A stretch of DNA of 64,000 nt from DATHRK01 sp035465395 (GTDB lineage: Bacteria > Gemmatimonadota > Gemmatimonadetes > Longimicrobiales > RSA9). Position 1 is the first letter of the stretch. The number at the start of each line of letters is the position of its first letter. This document shows positions 25,782-34,671 of the stretch, piece after piece. The translations under genes and the position numbers were made by a program. The stretch covers positions 1-64,000 of the forward strand of contig DATHRK010000073.1 of assembly GCA_035465395.1 (NCBI GenBank), read 5' to 3'. The notes beneath the pieces were generated by a model. That model did not search any database and was not told the origin of the DNA. It saw only the letters and a program-made list of their open reading frames with translations.

Positions 25782-28541
25782 ATGACCTGGCGACCGGGCC
25801 GCCGGGCCCTCTTCGCGGCGCTCGCGCTGCTCGCGACGCTGATCCTGGCCGGCGCGGTGGCCGGCGTCTTCACCGAGGCGCTCTGGTACGGCTCGGTGGG
25901 TTACGGGTCGGTCTACTGGACCCGCATCCGCATCACCGTTCTCGTCCAGGGCGCCGCCGCGGTCCTCGGCGCCGCGATCGTCTTCGCCAACCTGCTCCTG
26001 GTCTCGCGCCACGCCGGCGCGGTGCGCGTGCGGCGCCGGTTCGGCAACATCGAGATCGCGGAGCGCATCCCCCGCCGGCTCGTGCTGGCGGGGATCCTGA
26101 CGATCGCGGTCGCGGCGGGATGGTGGCTCGCGGCTCTGCAGTTCGGCGGGGGCGCCGCGCTGGGGGTGTTCGCGTGGCTGCGGAGCGTGCCCTGGGGGCT
26201 GCCCGACCCGGTTTTCGGGCGCGACGCGGCGTTCTACGTGTTCGCGCTGCCGGTCCGCCTGCGCGCCGTGGACTACCTGGTGCTCGTGCTGCTCTGGTCG
26301 GGGATGCTCGCCGCGGCGGGCTACGCGCTCGCCGGATCGATGACCTTCGAGGACAACAAGGTGCGTCTGAGCGACCCCGCGCGGCTGCACCTGGTGGGCG
26401 TCGTGGCGTCGCTGCTGGCGCTGCTGGCGATCCGCCTCTGGCTGAGCCGGTACGAGCTGCTGGTGGACGCCGACGCCATCGGCGGCTCGCTCGGCTACAC
26501 GGACGTGCGCGCGCGCCTGCCGGCCCGCATGGCGCTGTCTCTGCTGGCGCTGGCCACTTCGGTGGCGCTGGCGTACGGGGCGATCCGCCGGACGTGGACC
26601 GCCCCGCTGGCGGCGGGTGCGCTCCTGGTCGCAGGCATGGCCGTGGGCGGCTTCCTCGTGCCGGGCTTCGTCCAGCGGTTCGAGGTGGAGCCGAACGAGC
26701 TAGCGCGTGAGACGCCGTGGATCCGCTGGAACATGGAGTTCACCCGCCGCGCGTACGGCCTCTCGGAGGTGGAGGTCCGTCCCACCGCCTACGCGCCGGC
26801 CCCGCGCGCCGACTGGGGGGCCCTGGGACCGCAGGTCGCGTCGCTGCCGCTGTGGGACCGTGAGCCGCTGCGCACCGCCTACAACCAGCTCCAGTCGTTC
26901 GTCGACTACTACCGCTTCTTCGACGTCGATTTCGCGCGCTACGCCGACGCGCAGGGCAGGGTGCACCAGGTGGCGATCGCGGTCCGCGAGGTGGACCCCG
27001 CCGGGATCCCCGAAGACGCGCGGACGTGGCAGACGCTGCGCCTCAACCCGCTCTACATCAGAGGCGTGGGCGCCGTCGTGACGCCGGCGGCCGAGGCCAA
27101 CGACGAGGGCGAGCCGCCGCTCTGGCTGCGCAACCAGCGCCTGCTACGCGGAGACCTCGGCGACGACCCCTCGTCCATCGAGCGCGCGCCGGAGGCGCCG
27201 GAGGCGCTGCGGCTGAGCGACCCCGACGTGTTTTTCGGCGAGGCCACGCGCGGCTACGCCGTGCTGGTGCCCGGCAGGGAGGGGGCTTTCACGGGGGAGG
27301 CGGGCGAGGACTACCCCGAGGGTATACGCCTCGATTCGTTCCTGCGCGTCGCCGCGTTCGCGTGGCGCTTCGGGGACAAGAACCTGCTGTTCTCCGGCGA
27401 GATCGCCGACAGCAGCCGGATGCTCTTCCGGCGCGCGATCGACGAGCGCGTGGGCGCCCTCGCGCCGTTCCTGATCTGGGACGCCGACCCCTATCCCGTC
27501 GTCAGCGGCGGCAGGATCCACTGGATCATCGACGGCTACGCGGCTTCCGCGTCGTTCCCCATAGCCCGTCGGCACCCGCTGCAGGGCGTGGGGGAGATCC
27601 GCTACCTCAACCACGGCGTGAAGGCGGTCGTGGACGCCGTGACGGGCGACGTGGGCATCTACACCATCGGCCCGCCCGACCCGATCGTGGCCACCTTCCA
27701 GCGCGTTTTCCCCGGGCTCATCCAGCCGGAGGAGGCGTTTCCGGCGGAGCTGCGGCCGCATCTGCGCTACCCGCCGCTCTACCTCAAGACGCAGGCGGAG
27801 ATCTACGCCAGCTACCACCTGGGCAGCCCGGAGGCGTTTTACGCCGGCCGCGACTTCTGGCAGGTGCCGGTTGCGGGGCGCGAGGGGCTGGGGGCGACGT
27901 ACCGCCCGGACTTCGCCGTCATGGCGCTGCCGGGCGAGGCCCCGGAGTTCCTGCTCAGCGTGCCCCTGGTGGCCCGCGAGCGCGAGAACATGACGGCGCT
28001 CCTGCTGGCCCGGAACGACGACCCGCGCTACGGGGAACTGGTGCTGCTGGAATTGCCGCGCGACCAGCTCGTGCCGGGGCCCGGGCAGGTGCTCGCGCTG
28101 ACCGAGCAGGACCCGGCGATCTCGGAGCGGCTGTCGCTGTGGCGCCAGCGGGGCAGCGACGTGGATCTCGGGCAGATGCTCGTCGTCCCGCTGGCCGGCT
28201 CGTTCCTGTACGTGCAGCCGGTGTTCATCTCCTCCGAGGACGAGGAGACCCGCATCCCGCGGCTCGAGCAGGTCGTCGTGAGCGACGGCCGCAGCGTCAG
28301 CATGGCGCCCAACCTGCGTAGCGCGGTCCTCGGTCTCGGGGTAGGCGGGGCCACGGTCCGCGACGCGGAACGCGGGGCGCCGCAGGAAGGCACGGCCGTC
28401 GACACGTGGCCGGCCGAGGCCCTGCGTCTGCTGGACGAAGCGGAGGACCGCCTGCGCGCCGGGGACTTCGCGGGATTCGGCGAGCGCCTGGAGGCGCTCC
28501 GAGAGGCGCTGCGGCAGGCGTCCCCGGCAGCGCAGCCATGA
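25782..28541 (+). CDS. UPF0182 family membrane protein
   Basis: A 919-residue protein from ATG 25782; a GTG at 25749 is possible but less likely. The N-terminal 300 residues hold seven or so helices, starting 'ALFAALALLATLILAGAVAGV'. The large C-terminal part is soluble, probably extracytoplasmic, with UPF0182 blocks such as 'WNMEFTRRAYGL', 'YNQLQSFVDYYRFFDVD', 'PLYIRGVGAVVTPA' and 'GKNL'-like 'FGDKNLLFSGEI'. Function of the family is unknown. The stop overlaps the carbamate kinase ATG (ATGA), so the two are probably co-translated. Confidence 0.88.
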   Translation: MTWRPGRRALFAALALLATLILAGAVAGVFTEALWYGSVGYGSVYWTRIRITVLVQGAAAVLGAAIVFANLLLVSRHAGAVRVRRRFGNIEIAERIPRRLVLAGILTIAVAAGWWLAALQFGGGAALGVFAWLRSVPWGLPDPVFGRDAAFYVFALPVRLRAVDYLVLVLLWSGMLAAAGYALAGSMTFEDNKVRLSDPARLHLVGVVASLLALLAIRLWLSRYELLVDADAIGGSLGYTDVRARLPARMALSLLALATSVALAYGAIRRTWTAPLAAGALLVAGMAVGGFLVPGFVQRFEVEPNELARETPWIRWNMEFTRRAYGLSEVEVRPTAYAPAPRADWGALGPQVASLPLWDREPLRTAYNQLQSFVDYYRFFDVDFARYADAQGRVHQVAIAVREVDPAGIPEDARTWQTLRLNPLYIRGVGAVVTPAAEANDEGEPPLWLRNQRLLRGDLGDDPSSIERAPEAPEALRLSDPDVFFGEATRGYAVLVPGREGAFTGEAGEDYPEGIRLDSFLRVAAFAWRFGDKNLLFSGEIADSSRMLFRRAIDERVGALAPFLIWDADPYPVVSGGRIHWIIDGYAASASFPIARRHPLQGVGEIRYLNHGVKAVVDAVTGDVGIYTIGPPDPIVATFQRVFPGLIQPEEAFPAELRPHLRYPPLYLKTQAEIYASYHLGSPEAFYAGRDFWQVPVAGREGLGATYRPDFAVMALPGEAPEFLLSVPLVARERENMTALLLARNDDPRYGELVLLELPRDQLVPGPGQVLALTEQDPAISERLSLWRQRGSDVDLGQMLVVPLAGSFLYVQPVFISSEDEETRIPRLEQVVVSDGRSVSMAPNLRSAVLGLGVGGATVRDAERGAPQEGTAVDTWPAEALRLLDEAEDRLRAGDFAGFGERLEALREALRQASPAAQP

Positions 28542-29497
28542 GCGCCGACGAGGACGCGGTCGGAACCATCGTGGTCGCGCTGGGTGGTAACGCGCTGCAG
28601 CCGGCCGGGGGCGACGGCGACATCCACGAGCAGTTCGCCCACGCGCGCGAAAGCCTCGCGTCCGTTGTGGAGCTGGCCGCGAGCGGCTGGCGCATCGCGC
28701 TCGTGCACGGCAACGGGCCGCAGATCGGCGACGACCTGTTCCGGAACGAGCGCGCGGCCGACCGGCTCGCGCCGCTTCCGCTCGGCGTGCTCGTTGCGGG
28801 GACCGGCGGGTGGATCGGCTACATGCTGCAGCAGTCCCTGCAGAACGCCTTGAAGCGGCGGGGCGTGCGTCGGCTGGTTTCCACGCTGGTCACGCAGGTG
28901 CGCGTCGACCCGGAAGACCCGGCGCTGGACGCGCCGGACAAGCCCATCGGCCGCGTGCTGGAAGAGGGCGAAGCCAGGCGTCTGGAGGACCGGCTGGGGT
29001 GGCAGGTGCGCGAGACGGCGTCCGGCTGGCGGCGCGTCGTGGCGTCGCCCCGGCCGCTGGAGATCATCGAGTCGGAGCAGATTCGCCGCCTGGTGACGGG
29101 CGGCACGATCGTCATCGCGTGCGGGGGCGGCGGCATTCCCGTCTACCGCGACGAGCGCGGCCTCGAGGGCGTGGACGCGGTGGTCGACAAGGACCGCGCC
29201 GCCACCGTGCTCGCGCGCGACATCGACGCGTCGGAGCTCCTGATCCTGACCAACGTCGAGGGCGTCTTCGAGGCCTTCGGCACCGACCGGCAACGCCGGA
29301 TCGAGCGCATGGACACGCCGGCGGCCCGCGCGCTGCTCGCGAGCGGCGCGCTCGGCGAGGGATCCATGGCACCGAAGGTGGAGTCGGCGATCGACTTCGT
29401 GGAAGCTGGCGGGCGCCGCGCGACGATCGCGCGGCTCGACGAGGGACGAGAAGCCGTCCACGGGACGGCCGGAACGACCATAACGGAGAGCGGATGA
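28538..29497 (+). CDS. arcC: Carbamate kinase
   Basis: A 319-residue amino-acid-kinase fold. Carbamate kinase converts carbamoyl phosphate and ADP to carbamate and ATP. Motifs: 'IVVALGGNALQ' at the start, 'LVHGNGPQIGDDL', 'VIACGGGGIPV', 'VDKDRAATVLA', 'LLILTNVEGVFEAFG' and 'GSMAPKVESAIDFVEAGG'. No arginine deiminase or catabolic ornithine carbamoyltransferase gene is beside it. Instead it is coupled by 4-base overlaps to UPF0182 upstream and sucC downstream. It may take carbamoyl phosphate from another route, such as purine or allantoin breakdown, but that is inference. Confidence 0.9.
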   Translation: MSADEDAVGTIVVALGGNALQPAGGDGDIHEQFAHARESLASVVELAASGWRIALVHGNGPQIGDDLFRNERAADRLAPLPLGVLVAGTGGWIGYMLQQSLQNALKRRGVRRLVSTLVTQVRVDPEDPALDAPDKPIGRVLEEGEARRLEDRLGWQVRETASGWRRVVASPRPLEIIESEQIRRLVTGGTIVIACGGGGIPVYRDERGLEGVDAVVDKDRAATVLARDIDASELLILTNVEGVFEAFGTDRQRRIERMDTPAARALLASGALGEGSMAPKVESAIDFVEAGGRRATIARLDEGREAVHGTAGTTITESG

Positions 29498-30636
29498 ACA
29501 TCCACGAGTACCAGGCGCGAGACCTCCTGCGGGCGCAGGGCATTCCGGTGCCCGCGGGCGAGGTCGCGTCCACCCCGGCGGAGGCCCGCGCGATCGCGGA
29601 GTCCGTCGGACGGCAGGTGGTGGTGAAGGCGCAGGTGCACACCGGCGGGCGGGGCAAGGCCGGGGGAGTGAAGCTCGCCGACACGCCGGAGGAGGCCGAG
29701 CGCCACGCCGAGGCGATCCTGGGCATGGACATCAAGGGCCTCACGGTCGAGAAGGTGCTGGTCGCCGAAGCCGCCGACATCGCGAACGAGGCCTACGTCG
29801 GTATCATCATCGACCGGGACTCGAAGCGCGCGGTGTACATGGTGAGCCGTGAAGGCGGGGTGGACATCGAGGAAGTGGCCGAGACGAATCCCGAAGCGAT
29901 CCGCAAGCTCCGCGTGGACCCGCGCTACGGGCTTCTGCCACATCAGGCCTACTGGCTGGCCGCCTCCCTCTACGACGACGCGAAGCAGCAGCGCGCCTGC
30001 GCCAGGATCCTGCGCCAGCTGTGGGCCGCGTTCCGCGACGCGGGCGCGTCCCTGGCGGAGATCAATCCGCTGATCACCACGCCGGACGGCGAGGTCCAGG
30101 CGATCGACGCGAAGTTCACCATCGACGACAACGAGCTGTTCCGCCGGCCGGCCATCGAGGCGCTGCGCGATACGTCCGCGGAGCCGCCGTCGGAGACACG
30201 CGCGCGCGATGCCAACCTGACCTACATCAAGTTGGACGGGGACATCGGCGCGGTGGTGAACGGCGCCGGGCTGGCGATGGCCACGATGGACCTCATCAAG
30301 TACTACGGAGGCGAGCCCGCGAACTTCCTCGACATCGGCGGCTCGTCGAATCCGCAGAAGGTCGTGGACGCGCTCGGCATCATCACGAGCGATCCCAACG
30401 TCAAGGTGATCCTGTTCAACATCTTCGGCGGCATCACCCGCTGCGACGACGTCGCCAACGGCATCGTCGAGGCGACCCGCCAGATCGACATGGAGGTGCC
30501 GCTGGTGATCCGCCTCACCGGCACCAACGAGGAGGAGGGCGTCGCGATCCTCGAGGGCGCCGGCTTCGCGGCGGCCACGTCGATGGACGACGTCGTGCAG
30601 CGAGCGGTGCGCATGGCGGACGGGGAGGCGGCCTGA
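29494..30636 (+). CDS. sucC: Succinyl-CoA synthetase beta subunit
   Basis: 380 residues with an ATP-grasp N-terminal domain ('MNIHEYQARDLLRAQGIPVP', 'VVKAQVHTGGRGKAGGVKLA') and a CoA-ligase C-terminal domain ('GGEPANFLDIGGSS', 'LFNIFGGITRCDDVANGIVEA'). Together with SucD it makes succinate, CoA and ATP or GTP from succinyl-CoA in the TCA cycle. ATG 29494 overlaps the carbamate kinase stop. The stop overlaps sucD. Confidence 0.96.
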   Translation: MNIHEYQARDLLRAQGIPVPAGEVASTPAEARAIAESVGRQVVVKAQVHTGGRGKAGGVKLADTPEEAERHAEAILGMDIKGLTVEKVLVAEAADIANEAYVGIIIDRDSKRAVYMVSREGGVDIEEVAETNPEAIRKLRVDPRYGLLPHQAYWLAASLYDDAKQQRACARILRQLWAAFRDAGASLAEINPLITTPDGEVQAIDAKFTIDDNELFRRPAIEALRDTSAEPPSETRARDANLTYIKLDGDIGAVVNGAGLAMATMDLIKYYGGEPANFLDIGGSSNPQKVVDALGIITSDPNVKVILFNIFGGITRCDDVANGIVEATRQIDMEVPLVIRLTGTNEEEGVAILEGAGFAAATSMDDVVQRAVRMADGEAA

Positions 30637-31514
30637 TGGCGATCTTCATCGACCGCGACACCCGGCTCGTCGTGCAGGGCATCACGGGGCGCGACGGCTC
30701 GTTCCACACCGAGCAGATGATCGAGTACGGGACGCAGGTCGTGGCCGGCGTCACGCCCGGCAAGGGCGGCCAGACGTTCGACGCGGCGGGCGCATCGGTC
30801 CCGGTCTTCGATACGATGGATCGCGCGGTGGCCGAAACGGGCGCGAACACGTCGGTCATCTACGTGCCGCCCGCGTTCGCGGCCGACGCGATCATGGAGG
30901 CGGCCGACGCGGGCATCGCCTTCATCGTCGCGATCACCGAGGGCATTCCGGTGCAGGACATGACGCGCGCGTACGCCTACGTGAAGGACAGCGGCGCGCG
31001 CCTGCTGGGGCCCAACTGCCCGGGCGCGCTCTCGCCGGGCCGGTGCAAGGTCGGCATCATGCCCGGCCACATCAGCGCGCAGGGCAACGTCGGCCTCGTG
31101 TCGCGATCGGGCACGCTGACCTACGAGGTCGTCTGGCACCTGACGCAGGCGGGGCTAGGGCAGACGACGTGCGTCGGGATCGGCGGCGATCCGATCATCG
31201 GCACGTCGTTCATCGACTGTCTGGAGGCGTTCGAGGCGGACGGCGACACGGAAGCGGTCGTCATGATCGGCGAGATCGGGGGCACCGACGAGCAGCGCGC
31301 CGCCGAGTTCGTGTCGGGCTCGATGAGCAAGCCGGTCGTCGGGTTCATCGCCGGCCAGACGGCCCCGCCGGGCCGGCGCATGGGCCACGCGGGCGCGATC
31401 ATCAGCGGTTCGGCCGGCACCGCCGCCGAGAAGATCGCCTCGTTCGAGGACAACGGCCTCGGGGTGGCGCGCCGCCCGGCCGACGTGGCGGACCTGATCC
31501 GCGAGGCGCTGTGA
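30636..31514 (+). CDS. sucD: Succinyl-CoA synthetase alpha subunit
   Basis: 292 residues. The N-terminal Rossmann fold binds CoA ('VVQGITGRDGSFHTEQMIEYGT'); 'GPNCPGALSPG' and 'GLVSRSGTLTYEVVW' follow. The phosphohistidine lies in 'RRMGHAGAIISG', the active-site loop that carries phosphate between subunits. ATG 30636 overlaps the sucC stop, and its own stop overlaps the next gene's GTG. Confidence 0.96.
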   Translation: MAIFIDRDTRLVVQGITGRDGSFHTEQMIEYGTQVVAGVTPGKGGQTFDAAGASVPVFDTMDRAVAETGANTSVIYVPPAFAADAIMEAADAGIAFIVAITEGIPVQDMTRAYAYVKDSGARLLGPNCPGALSPGRCKVGIMPGHISAQGNVGLVSRSGTLTYEVVWHLTQAGLGQTTCVGIGGDPIIGTSFIDCLEAFEADGDTEAVVMIGEIGGTDEQRAAEFVSGSMSKPVVGFIAGQTAPPGRRMGHAGAIISGSAGTAAEKIASFEDNGLGVARRPADVADLIREAL

Positions 31515-32380
31515 AGATCTCCGAGCTGCTCACCCCCGACCGCGTCCGCGTCGGCCTCTCGGCACCCACGGTGGTGGCGGCCGCGCTGACGCTGGTCGAC
31601 GCCCTCGAGGCGGCCGGCGACCTGGAGGACGCGGACGCCCTGCGTGAGCGCATCCGCACGGGAGGCGCGCGCGACATCGTGGACGTCGACGGCGGCATCG
31701 CGCTGCCGCACTATCGCACGACGGCGGCCGCTCGGCTGGGACTCGCGCTCGCGGTCCTGGACGCGCCGACCCCGGTCGTCGAGGGCCCGGCCGGCGAAGG
31801 CCGCGACCGCGCCCGGATCGTCGCGCTGGTCGCCGCGCCCCCGGACGCCTCGGCCCTCCACCTGCAGGCGGTGTCCACGTTGGCGCGGGCGCTCGTCGCG
31901 CCGGGCCTGGTGGAGCGCGTGCTGGAAGCGCCCGACGCCGACGCGGTGGTCTCCGTGCTGGGCGGGACGGCGCTCCCCATCAAGCGCCACCTGAAGGCAG
32001 GCGACGTCATGAGCCGCGAGTACGCCTCCGTGTCGGCGGACGCGCACCTGCGCGTGGCAGCCGAACGAATGCTGGACGGCCGCAGCCGCGCCATCCCGGT
32101 GGTCGGAGACAAAGGCGAGGTGCTGGGGATGGTCAGCAGCAGGGACGTGCTCGGCGCGCTGCTGCCCGACCTCGGGCGCGACGAGGAGGGCGAGGCGACC
32201 CGCGGCGTCCGCGAGATCATGAGCCGCTCGGTCCTCTGCGTCCCCGAGGACCTGCCGGTCACCGACGTCGCCAACATGATGATCAACAAGCACGTCGAGC
32301 AGGTTCCAGTCGTGCGGGAGGGTCGGCTCGTCGGCGTCCTCACGCGCACCGACATCATCCGCACTCTCTTCGCACGCTGA
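31511..32380 (+). CDS. PTS EIIA (PtsN-type) domain fused to two CBS domains
   Basis: 289 residues from GTG 31511. Residues 1-145 match a fructose/nitrogen-type EIIA domain ('ISELLTPDRVRVGL' start, the phosphorylatable His67 in GGIALPHYRT). Residues about 153-210 and 222-286 are two CBS domains ('DVMSREYASVSADAHLRVAAERML', 'IPVVGDKGEVLGMVSSRDVL', then 'IMSRSVLCVPEDLPVTDVANMM'). CBS pairs commonly bind adenosine nucleotides. The architecture suggests a regulator combining PTS phosphorylation with energy-charge sensing. It sits between sucD and ndk, both nucleotide-phosphate enzymes. No PTS transporter is nearby. Confidence 0.85.
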   Translation: MKISELLTPDRVRVGLSAPTVVAAALTLVDALEAAGDLEDADALRERIRTGGARDIVDVDGGIALPHYRTTAAARLGLALAVLDAPTPVVEGPAGEGRDRARIVALVAAPPDASALHLQAVSTLARALVAPGLVERVLEAPDADAVVSVLGGTALPIKRHLKAGDVMSREYASVSADAHLRVAAERMLDGRSRAIPVVGDKGEVLGMVSSRDVLGALLPDLGRDEEGEATRGVREIMSRSVLCVPEDLPVTDVANMMINKHVEQVPVVREGRLVGVLTRTDIIRTLFAR

Positions 32381-32385
32381 GGCAC

Positions 32386-32811
32386 ATGCAGACCACGCTC
32401 GCCATCATCAAGCCCGACGCCTGCGGCAAGCAGAACGCCGGCGCCATCCTGGCCCGCCTGCAGGAGGGCGGCTTCCGCGTGCGCGCGATGCGCCTCCAGC
32501 GACTCACCGAGGCCCAAGCCCGCGCCTTCTACGAGGTACATCGCGAGCGGCCGTTCTACGAGTCGCTGGTGGCCTTCATGACGTCGGGCGCGGTGGTCCC
32601 GATGGCGCTGGAGCGGGAGGACGCCGTCGCCGAGCTGCGCCGGGTGATCGGCGCGACGGACCCGGCCGAGGCGGACGCCGGCACCATCCGCGCCGACTTC
32701 GCCGAGTCGAAGGAACGGAACGCCATCCACGCCAGCGATTCCCCGGAGAACGCGGAGCGCGAGGTGGCCTTCTTCTTCGCGGAGTCGGACCTCCTCGCGA
32801 CGGCGGGATGA
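32386..32811 (+). CDS. ndk: Nucleoside diphosphate kinase
   Basis: 141 residues, the standard size. It transfers the gamma phosphate among nucleoside triphosphates through the phosphohistidine His115 in 'RNAIHASDS'. The start block 'TTLAIIKPDA' is also typical. The gene lies 5 bases after the EIIA-CBS gene and 75 bases before yceD. Confidence 0.96.
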   Translation: MQTTLAIIKPDACGKQNAGAILARLQEGGFRVRAMRLQRLTEAQARAFYEVHRERPFYESLVAFMTSGAVVPMALEREDAVAELRRVIGATDPAEADAGTIRADFAESKERNAIHASDSPENAEREVAFFFAESDLLATAG

Positions 32812-32885
32812 GCCGCTCCCGGGGTCCGTCGGAGGGGCCGCTGCGCGGTTGACACTATCCGGGCCTTGGGCGAGCTTTGCCAGCT

Positions 32886-33458
32886 ATGCTCACCCTCGAT
32901 CTGGGCCGGTTGCAACGCTCCGGTGGGCACGACGTGCGGGCCGTCCTCGAGCCGGATACGCTGGACTGGGACGGCGCGGAAGCGCGCTCGGCGGGGCCGC
33001 TCGAAGTGCATCTGAGCGTGAGGCCCGCGGGCAACGACGTGATCGCCCGCGGCACGGTCGAGGGGAGCGTGGAAGGGCCGTGCCGACGCTGTCTCGAGCC
33101 GGCCGCCTCCAGCGTGCGCGAACCGCTCTCGCTGGTCTTCCGCAGGGACGCGGACGAAGGAGATCCGGACGCGTATCCGCTTCCGGCCCGCGGGGCGTCG
33201 CTGGACCTGTGGCCCGCCGTGCGGGAGCAGTGGTTGCTGGCGGTTCCGGCGTTCCTGCAATGCCGGAACGATTGCCGGGGCCTGTGCCCCCGGTGCGGGG
33301 CGAATCTGAACGACGAGGATTGCGGCTGCATCGCCGACACTTCCGACACGCGCTGGGGGCCTCTCCTGGCGCTCGCCGGCGGCGCCGCGACCGACACGAA
33401 CGACGAGGTGGCCGATGGCCGTTCCGAAGAAGAAGGTATCGAAGCAGAGAAAGCGTAA
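32886..33458 (+). CDS. yceD: YceD / DUF177 family protein
   Basis: 190 residues from ATG 32886; a TTG at 32877 is an alternative. It has the DUF177 cysteine pattern: CRRC near 75, then 'CRNDCRGLCPRCG' near 122-134 and 'CGC'. YceD-family proteins are nearly always encoded just upstream of rpmF and have been linked to 23S rRNA accumulation in bacteria and plants. The C-terminal end overlaps rpmF by 44 bases, so the last 14 codons also encode the start of L32 in another frame. Confidence 0.88.
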   Translation: MLTLDLGRLQRSGGHDVRAVLEPDTLDWDGAEARSAGPLEVHLSVRPAGNDVIARGTVEGSVEGPCRRCLEPAASSVREPLSLVFRRDADEGDPDAYPLPARGASLDLWPAVREQWLLAVPAFLQCRNDCRGLCPRCGANLNDEDCGCIADTSDTRWGPLLALAGGAATDTNDEVADGRSEEEGIEAEKA

Positions 33459-33597
33459 GCGCCGCGGCCATCACCAGGCTGAGAACCCGGGGGCCGTCGC
33501 CTGCGAGAACTGCGGCGATCCGAAGCTGCCGCACCGGGTGTGCCCGAACTGCGGCCACTATCGGGGCCGTGCGGTACTCGAGGTGGAAGAGTTCTAG
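33415..33597 (+). CDS. rpmF: 50S ribosomal protein L32 (bL32)
   Basis: 60 residues. Basic N-terminus 'MAVPKKKVSKQRKRKRRGHH' and a zinc ribbon of two CxxC pairs, CENCG and CPNCG, so this is the zinc-binding (C+) form. It starts inside yceD, 44 bases before the yceD stop. A strong hairpin at 33608-33639 separates it from plsX. Confidence 0.96.
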   Translation: MAVPKKKVSKQRKRKRRGHHQAENPGAVACENCGDPKLPHRVCPNCGHYRGRAVLEVEEF

Positions 33598-33607
33598 GTA
33601 GGCGCCG

Positions 33608-33639
33608 GGACGGACGTCGCGCGCCGACGTTCGCCGTCC
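33608..33639 (+). terminator. Strong hairpin between rpmF and plsX
   Basis: GGACGG and ACGTCG pair with CGACGT and CCGTCC, giving a stem of 12 pairs with a 5-base loop and a 3-base bulge on the right arm. It begins 10 bases after the rpmF stop. There is no U-run, so partial termination, transcript stabilisation of the rpmF mRNA or an RNase III-type site are all possible. Confidence 0.5.
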
Positions 33640-33663
33640 GTCACCAGCCACGGGTCGACCGGC

Positions 33664-34671
33664 ATGCGCATCGTCCTTGACGCGCAGGGCTCCGACAACC
33701 ACCCGCGAACCGAGGTCGCCGGTGCGCTCGCCGCGTTGCGCGAGCTGCCCGGCGATTTCGTCGTGGCGCTGGTCGGCGATCGGGACGCGCTGGAAGCGGC
33801 TCTCCAGGAGCAGGACGCGGGGGAGGCGCGCGAGCGAATCGACATCGTGCACGCGCCGACGCGCGTGGAGCCTTCCGACTCACCCGCGACGGTGCTGCGC
33901 AGGAAACCGGACGCCTCGCTGGCGGTCGGCCTCAAGATGATTCCGGCGGGCGAGGCCGAAGCCTTCATCAGCGCGGGCTCGACCGGCGCCGTGATGGCCG
34001 GCTCGCTGTTCATCCTCCGCCCCGTCGAGGGCGTGGACCGGCCCAGCGTCGCCACCGTCCTGCCGACCGCCGGCGAACCGCTCGTGATGCTCGACGCGGG
34101 CGCCAACGTGGACTGCAAGCCCCATCAGCTCCTCCAGTTCGCGCGTCTCGGGGCCATCTACGCCGAAGACGTTTTGGGTCGTGAGAGTCCGCGCGTGGGG
34201 CTGCTCAACATCGGCGAGGAGCCCGAGAAGGGCGACGAGCGATCGGTCGCCGCGTACCAGCTGCTCGCCGACAGCGAGCTGGAGTTCGTGGGCAACATCG
34301 AGGGGCGCGACGTCATCAAGGGCCACTGCGACGTCCTGGTCACCGACGGGTTTGCGGGCAACGTGCTGCTCAAGTTCTACGAGGCCGTCGCTTCGTTCGT
34401 CAGCGGACTCATCCGCGACCGCTTTCCGGGCGCCGATCCGGAGGCGGTGGCCGACGTCACCCGCATCCTCGACTACACGGAATCGGGCGGGGCGCCGCTG
34501 CTCGGAGTGAACGGCGTGTCGATCATCTGCCACGGGGGCTCGCCGCCGCGCGCGATCCGCAACGCGATCCGCGTCGCGATTCAGTCGGTAGAGGCCGACG
34601 TCGTGGGACACATCCGGCGCGAGGTCGCGCTTCGCGCGAGCGCCGCTCCAGCGGGAAGGGAGGACGCATGA
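33664..34671 (+). CDS. plsX: Phosphate acyltransferase PlsX
   Basis: 335 residues. PlsX makes acyl-phosphate from acyl-ACP for phospholipid synthesis. Conserved blocks: 'IVLDAQGSDNHP', 'AEAFISAGSTGAVMAGSLF', 'MLDAGANVDCKPHQLLQFA', 'VGLLNIGEEPEKGDE' and 'FVGNIEGRDVIKGHCDVLVTDGFAGNVLLK' (two adjacent stretches). It is part of the yceD-rpmF-plsX-fab cluster. The stop overlaps the fabH ATG by 4 bases. Confidence 0.95.
   Translation: MRIVLDAQGSDNHPRTEVAGALAALRELPGDFVVALVGDRDALEAALQEQDAGEARERIDIVHAPTRVEPSDSPATVLRRKPDASLAVGLKMIPAGEAEAFISAGSTGAVMAGSLFILRPVEGVDRPSVATVLPTAGEPLVMLDAGANVDCKPHQLLQFARLGAIYAEDVLGRESPRVGLLNIGEEPEKGDERSVAAYQLLADSELEFVGNIEGRDVIKGHCDVLVTDGFAGNVLLKFYEAVASFVSGLIRDRFPGADPEAVADVTRILDYTESGGAPLLGVNGVSIICHGGSPPRAIRNAIRVAIQSVEADVVGHIRREVALRASAAPAGREDA

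Noticed and set aside
24075..26390. A 771-codon minus-strand frame opposite nuoN, the phosphohexomutase and UPF0182 genes
   Set aside because: It crosses three confidently assigned genes and has no family features.
32849..32885. A perfect TTGACA upstream of yceD as promoter
   Set aside because: No acceptable -10 element at 15-19 bases; any start would fall almost on the ATG. Not enough to list.
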